Source of the DNA: Novosphingobium sp. ST904
GTDB lineage: Bacteria > Pseudomonadota > Alphaproteobacteria > Sphingomonadales > Sphingomonadaceae
Direction: 5' to 3'
DNA length: 64,000 bases
Assembly: GCF_001298105.1 (NCBI RefSeq)
Contig: NZ_LGJH01000134.1
Coordinates: 1 to 64,000 of the forward strand
Shown here: one piece after another, positions 58,984 through 64,000 of the stretch
How positions within the stretch are numbered: the first letter of the stretch is position 1
Layout of the letters: every line of letters begins with the position of its first letter
Made by a program: the position numbers and the translations under genes
The notes under the pieces: model-generated
Databases searched by the model: none
The model's input: only the letters and a program-made list of their open reading frames with translations
What the model was told of the DNA's origin: nothing

Positions 58984-60696
58984 ATGAAGGAAGGCTTTCG
59001 CCAGTCGATGGCCTGGCTGCATACCTGGACCGGCCTGCTGGTCGGCTGGGTGCTGTTCTTCGTGTTCATGACCGGCACGACCGGCTACTTCGACGATGAG
59101 ATCACCCGGTGGATGCAGCCGGAGCGACCGCTGGCCACGGTTTCCGCCTACGTGCCACATGCCCAGGGCGTAGCGAGAGCCCAGGCATTTCTCGAAAGCA
59201 AGGCACCCGGCGCGCAGCGCTGGTCGATCGGCCTGCCGGGCGGACGCGGGGAAACGGCGTGGACCCTGTCCTGGCCCAAGGCCGGCGGCGAACGGCACAA
59301 GACGCGCCCGCAGCGAAGCACGCGCGGGGAACACGGCGAAAGAGGCGGCAGGAACCAGCGCCTGGTGTTCGACCCCCAGGCGGGAAGCGCGGTGCCGGTG
59401 TTGTCCGGCGCCATGGGCCGCGAGACCGGCGGCGGCGTCGGGCTCTATCGCCTCCACTACCAGCTTCATTACGTGTCCCACGCCAGCGCCATCCTGATCG
59501 TGGGGGCCTGCACGATGATGATGTTGCTCGCAGTGCTGAGCGGGGTCATTACCCACAAGAAGATCTTCAAGGATTTCTTTACCTTCCGCCCAGGGAAGGG
59601 TCAGCGCAGCTGGCTGGACATCCACAATGTCATCAGCGTTACCGCGCTGCCGTTCTTCCTGATGATCACGTATACGGGCCTCATGTTCTTCATGTACGCC
59701 TACATGCCGGCGGCCATGAACCTTGCCTATGGTTCCGACCGGCAGTGGGAGAACGACGGCTACACCAATCCGCTCAACCCGCGCGCCAATGGGCAGTTTC
59801 AGCCGGGCGCTGGCGGCGAACGGCGCGGACCGTCCATCCCCGCCAGCGGGATTCCCGCGCCGCTCGCCGATCTGTCCGATCTGGTCATGAAGGCGGAGGC
59901 GCGATGGGGCCGGGACCGGATCGAAAACATGACCGTCACCCACCCGGGAGACCGCAATGCGCGCGTGGAGATCACGCGTGCCGCAAGCGGCCTCACCACC
60001 GGCCGCGACGACCGTCTGACGTTCGACGGCATCACCGGCGCGCTGCTTCGCGGGCCACCGGAGCGCGCACGGAGGACATGGCAGGTTCAGGACAGCATGA
60101 TCGCCCTGCACGAAGGCCTGTTTGCCGGACCTGTCATGCGCTGGCTCTACTTCCTGTCCGGGCTGCTCGGCTGCGGCATGGTCGGCACCGGACTGGTGCT
60201 CTGGACGGTCAAGCGGCGGCAGAAACAGATCAGGGCCGGACGGACGGATTTCGGATTTCGCCTCGTCGAATGCCTCAACATCGCGGCGATCCTTGGCCTG
60301 CCGCTTGGCATCGCCGCCTATTTCTGGGCCAATCGCCTGCTGCCTGCGGCCATGCCCGAACGCGTGGCATGGGAGTTCCACAGCCTGTTCCTCGCGATCG
60401 GCGCGATGCTGTTCTGGGCCTCTGTCCGCAAATCCGGCAAGGCGTGGGCCGAAGGCCTGTGGACCTGCGCGGCCGCATACCTCCTGCTTCCGGTGCTGAA
60501 CGCCCTCACCACCGAGCGTCATCTCGGCGTCACACTGCCCTCCGGTGACTGGGCGCTGGCCGGCGTCGACCTGACCATGCTGGCCATCGGCATCGTGCTG
60601 GCAGCGGCGGCGCGCGGCGTAAGCCACCGCCTGCCGGTAGCCCGCGTCGCTCGACCCGCCGTCGAAGGCAAGGCCGCCCGACCGGAGGCAGCGTGA
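58984..60696 (+). CDS. PepSY-associated transmembrane protein (ferric-siderophore reductase-like)
   Basis: This inner-membrane protein of 570 aa starts MKEGFRQSMAWLHTWTGLLV behind GGAGGCGGG. The family motif VGWVLFFVFMTGTTGYFDDE is followed by a periplasmic PepSY region, HYQLHYVSHASAILIVGACT, WLDIHNVISVTALPFFLMIT and MRWLYFLSGLLGCGMVGTGL. His residues in the helices suit haem binding, and such proteins are thought to reduce ferric siderophores. It follows the STN receptor by 37 bases and touches the next gene. Confidence 0.88.
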   Translation: MKEGFRQSMAWLHTWTGLLVGWVLFFVFMTGTTGYFDDEITRWMQPERPLATVSAYVPHAQGVARAQAFLESKAPGAQRWSIGLPGGRGETAWTLSWPKAGGERHKTRPQRSTRGEHGERGGRNQRLVFDPQAGSAVPVLSGAMGRETGGGVGLYRLHYQLHYVSHASAILIVGACTMMMLLAVLSGVITHKKIFKDFFTFRPGKGQRSWLDIHNVISVTALPFFLMITYTGLMFFMYAYMPAAMNLAYGSDRQWENDGYTNPLNPRANGQFQPGAGGERRGPSIPASGIPAPLADLSDLVMKAEARWGRDRIENMTVTHPGDRNARVEITRAASGLTTGRDDRLTFDGITGALLRGPPERARRTWQVQDSMIALHEGLFAGPVMRWLYFLSGLLGCGMVGTGLVLWTVKRRQKQIRAGRTDFGFRLVECLNIAAILGLPLGIAAYFWANRLLPAAMPERVAWEFHSLFLAIGAMLFWASVRKSGKAWAEGLWTCAAAYLLLPVLNALTTERHLGVTLPSGDWALAGVDLTMLAIGIVLAAAARGVSHRLPVARVARPAVEGKAARPEAA

Positions 60697-61038
60697 ATGG
60701 GCTGCACGAAAATGAGCGAGCGAGTAAAAGAAGTCGCATCGAGAGCCTCGACCCGGCACCGCCTGTCCGTCGCAAGCCGCGTAGCGGCAGCCGTCCCCGG
60801 CGCATACACCCTGACGGCGATCATGGTGATGCTGGCCGCCCAGATGCTGCTACGGGCCGGGATCGGCCCAGCGGAAGCTGTGCTGGCCGCTACCATTCCC
60901 GCCTTTCTCGTCTATGCGGCGATGGTCTGTGCGGTTTTCCACGCCAGAAGTGCCGCGCGGGCCTGGGCATGGCTGGCAGGCGCTGCAGCCCCCATCGGCG
61001 CACTGTTGTGGATCATGACCGGGCCGGTGCTGCGATGA
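60697..61038 (+). CDS. DUF3649 family membrane protein
   Basis: This small membrane protein of 113 aa has three hydrophobic helices and the segments LSVASRVAAAVPGAYTLTAI and AEAVLAATIPAFLVYAAMVC, as in DUF3649, a family tied to PepSY/siderophore operons. It starts directly after the PepSY stop and overlaps the next gene as ATGA. A role in iron uptake is inferred only from this context. Confidence 0.8.
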   Translation: MGCTKMSERVKEVASRASTRHRLSVASRVAAAVPGAYTLTAIMVMLAAQMLLRAGIGPAEAVLAATIPAFLVYAAMVCAVFHARSAARAWAWLAGAAAPIGALLWIMTGPVLR

Positions 61039-61373
61039 TGCCCGTTGCAAGCCTGCTTCTCTGCCTTGCGGCCTTCGCGGTACTGGCAATGTCCCTGCCG
61101 CGCCACCACCGGGACGTGCTCGGCACGACGCCTGCCCCACGGCGCGAACGCAGCCTGAAAGGGCTTGGTTGGGCGCTGCTCTCCTTGTCACCCGTGCCCT
61201 TGACGATAGGCACGGGGATATCGATCGGCATCGCCTTCTGGTTCGGCACGACCACGCTCGCGGCCCTGCTGATTGCCATCATACTCTCCTATCGCCCGCG
61301 CCTCCTCGTGCCCGTCGATGTTTCGTCGGTCCCGCTGGCCCTTGCCGCTTTCTGCCTTTCCCGGGGACTGTGA
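61035..61373 (+). CDS. DUF3325 family membrane protein
   Basis: This protein of 112 aa has three hydrophobic helices, with LLCLAAFAVLAMSLPRHHRD and TLAALLIAIILSYRPRLLVP, matching DUF3325. It pairs with DUF3649 in iron-uptake operons. The ATG overlaps the preceding stop (ATGA), and its own stop overlaps the tonB start (TGATG), so it is tightly coupled on both sides. Confidence 0.8.
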   Translation: MMPVASLLLCLAAFAVLAMSLPRHHRDVLGTTPAPRRERSLKGLGWALLSLSPVPLTIGTGISIGIAFWFGTTTLAALLIAIILSYRPRLLVPVDVSSVPLALAAFCLSRGL

Positions 61374-62071
61374 TGCCAACGATCCGAAATCCACATGAAA
61401 GCTGGCAGGGTGGCAGCCGGACCAAGGGCCTGCTGATGACCATCATGGTCTACGTCGTCCTGCTCGGCCTGTTCTTCGCCCAGTGGCACGCACGCACCCG
61501 GCCCGTACCGCCGGTCAGCCTGAGCGCATTCAACGTGGCTCCCCCGGCCTCGCCGCCGGAACAGCCGCGCGAAGTGCCGCCCGGCCCCGAACAGGTCGAG
61601 GCGAAGGAAAAGCCCGCGATCGACGCGGTTCCCGATCTGCCGCCGCCCGAAATCCAGATCCCGGCGCCTCGCCCGCTGCCTGCCGAGAAGCCTGCCGATG
61701 TTTCGGATCCCGCGCCCCCTGTCGAAAGGACCACCGCCCCAGAAGTGCGCCCCGCGCCGCCGGCCCAGCAGGCGAGCAACGATAAAGCCACCTGGGAAGG
61801 CCTGATTCTGGCAGCGTTGAACAAGGTCAAACGCTATCCGCGAGAAGCACAGTTCCGCCGCCAGCAGGGCGTTCCCTATATTCGCTTCGCGATCGACCGG
61901 AACGGCAAGGTGCTGTCATCCGCGCTCGAACGATCATCGGGCATGAGATCGCTCGACGAGGAAGCCGTGTCGCTCCCGAAACGCGCCCAGCCACTGCCCA
62001 AACCTCCCGAGGAAAGGAAAGGTGCAACCATCGAACTCGTTGTCCCGGTGGAGTTCTTCCTGGCCCGATGA
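61373..62071 (+). CDS. tonB: TonB-family energy transducer
   Basis: This protein of 232 aa has an N-terminal anchor helix (LLMTIMVYVVLLGLFFAQWH), a long Pro/Glu-rich periplasmic linker (about 45-135) and the C-terminal TonB domain with YPREAQFRRQQGVPYIRFAI and GATIELVVPVEF. It energises outer-membrane receptors. It is the last gene of the fec-type operon, so it is probably dedicated to the STN receptor encoded upstream. No exbB or exbD is nearby. Confidence 0.92.
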   Translation: MPTIRNPHESWQGGSRTKGLLMTIMVYVVLLGLFFAQWHARTRPVPPVSLSAFNVAPPASPPEQPREVPPGPEQVEAKEKPAIDAVPDLPPPEIQIPAPRPLPAEKPADVSDPAPPVERTTAPEVRPAPPAQQASNDKATWEGLILAALNKVKRYPREAQFRRQQGVPYIRFAIDRNGKVLSSALERSSGMRSLDEEAVSLPKRAQPLPKPPEERKGATIELVVPVEFFLAR

Positions 62072-62089
62072 ACATCGCGACCGGATATA

Positions 62090-62104
62090 GTTGACTCAGT
62101 CAAC
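62090..62104. promoter_or_regulatory. Perfect inverted repeat at the MarR-GNAT start, likely autoregulatory operator
   Basis: GTTGACTCAGTCAAC has 6-bp arms and a 3-bp spacer, three bases before the first ATG of the MarR-GNAT gene. Binding here would block transcription or translation start. Confidence 0.6.
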
Positions 62105-62107
62105 ATT

Positions 62108-63070
62108 ATGGCGATACCTGCGTTCATGGACAAGACAATCGAAACCGTTCGCACCTTCAATCGCTTTTTCACCCGCCACGTCGGCGCCATCGACGAGCGC
62201 TTCCTGGGCACGGAGACGAACCTTCCCGAAGCCCGCCTGCTGTTCGAGATTGCCCGCCGCGAACCCGTTCTGGCAAACCAGCTTCAGGACGCGCTCCGCC
62301 TCGATCGCGGGTATCTGAGCAGGATGCTCGGCCGGTTCGAGGAACGGCGCTGGATCGCGCGACACCGCACGGAAGCCGATGCGCGCGCTCGCCCGATAAG
62401 CCTGACCGCTTCCGGCCGCGCCGCGTTCGACCTGATCGACGAAAAGCAGCGCTCGGCGATCGGGGAGGATCTGGAGCGGCTGAGCACGATGGAACAGGGC
62501 GATCTCGCCGTGGCGCTCTCCCATGCCCGGCTGCTGCTGGACGACAAGGCAGCGGACACGTTCACGATACGGCCGTTCCGCACCGGGGAAGTGAGCCAGA
62601 TCGCGGCGCGGCAGTCGGTTCTCTATGCGCAGAGCCACGGCTGGAAGCATCAGTTCGAAAGCCTGGTCGTTGACACCGCCGCGGCTTTCCTGCGCAATTT
62701 CAAGCCGGGGCGCGAGCAATGCTGGGTCGCTGATATTGACGGAGTCATGGCCGGAGCCGTCTTCCTGACCGATGAAGGCAGCGGCATTGCGCGGTTGCGC
62801 CTGCTCCATGTCGAACCGTTCGCGCGGCGACGCGGCATCGGCGATGCGCTGGTGCGCGGATGCATCGGGTTCGCGCGGGAGAAGGGCTATTCGCGGATCA
62901 ACCTCTGGACCCAGACCAGCCTGGAATCCGCTCGGCGCATATACGCCCGGCTTGGATTCACCTGCATCTCCACCGATGTGCATCATGAATTCGGCGAACC
63001 CGTGCAGGGGGAGGCCTGGAAGCTGGAGCTTGCCGATCCTGAGAATCCCGAGCACATAATTTCCAAATGA
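62108..63070 (+). CDS. MarR-type regulator fused to GNAT N-acetyltransferase
   Basis: This fusion protein has 320 aa. The N-terminal winged helix covers about 15-145 (LLFEIARREPVLANQLQDAL, RLDRGYLSRMLGRFEERRWI). The C-terminal GNAT domain covers about 155-310 with the acetyl-CoA loop HVEPFARRRGIGDALVRGC and ARRIYARLGFTC. An ATG at 62126 (MDKTIETVRTF) is the alternative start and would leave the operator wholly upstream. It probably represses itself and acetylates a small amine or toxin; no substrate is indicated. Confidence 0.88.
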   Translation: MAIPAFMDKTIETVRTFNRFFTRHVGAIDERFLGTETNLPEARLLFEIARREPVLANQLQDALRLDRGYLSRMLGRFEERRWIARHRTEADARARPISLTASGRAAFDLIDEKQRSAIGEDLERLSTMEQGDLAVALSHARLLLDDKAADTFTIRPFRTGEVSQIAARQSVLYAQSHGWKHQFESLVVDTAAAFLRNFKPGREQCWVADIDGVMAGAVFLTDEGSGIARLRLLHVEPFARRRGIGDALVRGCIGFAREKGYSRINLWTQTSLESARRIYARLGFTCISTDVHHEFGEPVQGEAWKLELADPENPEHIISK

Positions 63071-63077
63071 GTTGAAT

Positions 63078-63093
63078 TTCTCTAATTAGAGAA
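63078..63093. promoter_or_regulatory. Perfect 16-bp palindrome
   Basis: TTCTCTAATTAGAGAA is a perfect palindrome in AT-rich sequence, 8 bases after the MarR-GNAT stop and about 125 bases upstream of the serine hydrolase gene. Candidate operator of the latter. Confidence 0.5.
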
Positions 63094-63216
63094 TACTATC
63101 CGCCCCACCATGTCGAGTCTCGTTCCGTGCGCAGGAAGCGCGAAGCGAGGCTCGGTACAACTGGAAGGGGATGACGCAAGCCAAGCCGCGCGCCCGCTTC
63201 AAGGGGGTGTTACTTG

Positions 63217-64000
63217 ATGATCCGCTTCCCACACCATTCCGCGCTTACCGGCCTTGCCCTGCTGCTGGCCACGCCGGCTTTCGCGGCTGCGCCGCCGATT
63301 ACGGGACCGGCAGACCTCGGCACTGCAGTCTCGGCACAAGTCGCTGCGCAGGGATTTTTGTGTCCGGCCGCGCCGAAGCCGATGTCCTGCGCGACGATGT
63401 TCGCGCGCTCGCACCCTTCACGCAGGGCATCTCGCTGGCGGTCGACCGCGAGGCAAGAACGGTAACGGCAAGCACCAGCGGCGGCGCGCCGCGCACGGCC
63501 TTCTATCGCCCGGCGGCAGGCTGCACCTTGCTGACCGGGGACCTTTCGCCCGCCGCGCTCGATGCCCAGACGGCCAGGCTGGGTCCGGCATGGACCGGCA
63601 CTGAAGGACCATGGCCGCAGCCCAAGGCCGCGCCCGCAAAGATGGCCGGCGGTGCGCTGGAAAGCGCCGTTGCCGCCGCGTTCGACGGCGTGAACACCGG
63701 CGGCTATCCCGACACCCGGGCCGTCGTCGTGATCCAGCACGGCCGCATCCTCGCCGAGCGCTATGCACCGGGGTTCGACCGCAACACCCGCTTCCTCGGA
63801 TGGTCGGCCACGAAAAGCGTCATGGGCACGCTGGTCGGCATACTGGTCGACGAAGGCAAGCTCCGCCTCGACACGCCGGCCCCCATCGCGGAATGGCAGA
63901 AGCCCGGCGATCCCCGCGCCGCCATCACCTTGCGCCAGTTGCTCAACATGACCAGCGGCCTGGCCTTCGAGGAGCCCTATCGGCCCGGCAGCGATTCCAT
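63217..64000 (+). CDS. Serine hydrolase (class C beta-lactamase family), 3'-partial, frameshifted
   Basis: The reading has a signal peptide (TGLALLLATPAFAAAPP). The frame then breaks in a run of five T at 63355-63359, where six would restore it to VSGRAEADVLRDDVRALAPF. The nucleophile motif SxxK appears as WSATKSVMGTLVG, with LRQLLNMTSGLAFEEP after it, as in class C beta-lactamase-like serine hydrolases. The gene runs past the window end. It probably hydrolyses an ester or peptide in the periplasm. Antibiotic resistance is not implied. Confidence 0.85.

Noticed and set aside
60850-61373. Longer start for the DUF3325 gene (frame open from 60693)
   Set aside because: The extension lies over the DUF3649 gene; the ATG at 61035 gives the normal family length and an ATGA overlap.

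Overview
The window is high-GC DNA (about two thirds G+C by eye), dense with TonB-dependent receptors (six in 64 kb), MalT-like LuxR regulators, FecI/FecR signalling and short GTGA/ATGA gene overlaps. This suggests an alphaproteobacterium of the Sphingomonadales, most like Novosphingobium or Sphingomonas. That placement rests on gene content, not on a marker gene. I saw no tRNA, rRNA, insertion sequence, prophage or CRISPR array.

Layout. 1-766: 3' part of an outer-membrane efflux channel gene with scrambled frames at the window edge. 990-5041 (minus): a small Ala-rich ORF, a nickel superoxide dismutase cassette (hupE-sodN-sodX) behind a Fur-like box, a SAM methyltransferase and a TetR regulator. 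5167-18695: DUF4153 membrane protein, a hydantoinase/DUF917/cytosine-permease operon, a divergent MalT-like activator, a TonB receptor, an amidohydrolase and a PaiB-like protein. 18825-23715: a 2Fe-2S ferredoxin, then a receptor/GATase-like/PstS-like operon. 23735-32430: a conflict-type cluster with TIR-TolB-TPR, SLOG plus SLATT-like membrane effector, a CHAT protease lipoprotein and a DUF2235 alpha/beta hydrolase. 32612-36552: DUF2322 protein, a B12 receptor under a cobalamin riboswitch, TrmL and a small protein. 36588-41757: DipZ-like thiol-disulfide transporter, MsrA, ECF sigma, anti-sigma, fasciclin and MsrB, which looks like a periplasmic methionine-repair regulon recalling the mycobacterial SigK genes. 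41861-48268: two receptors and an M14 carboxypeptidase. 48299-51307: a minus-strand operon of DCC, DUF4166, DUF2269 and SDR/DoxX-like proteins. 51465-54576: a sensor kinase and a sigma-54 response regulator. 54616-62071: a self-contained FecI-FecR-receptor-PepSY-DUF3649-DUF3325-TonB iron operon. 62090-64000: a MarR-GNAT regulator and a serine hydrolase cut by the window end.

Quality warning. Seventeen genes are split by what looks in every case like one missing base, with no clear single-base insertion outside the first 200 bases. This is best explained by sequencing or assembly error. I therefore annotate those genes as whole and state where the frame breaks.
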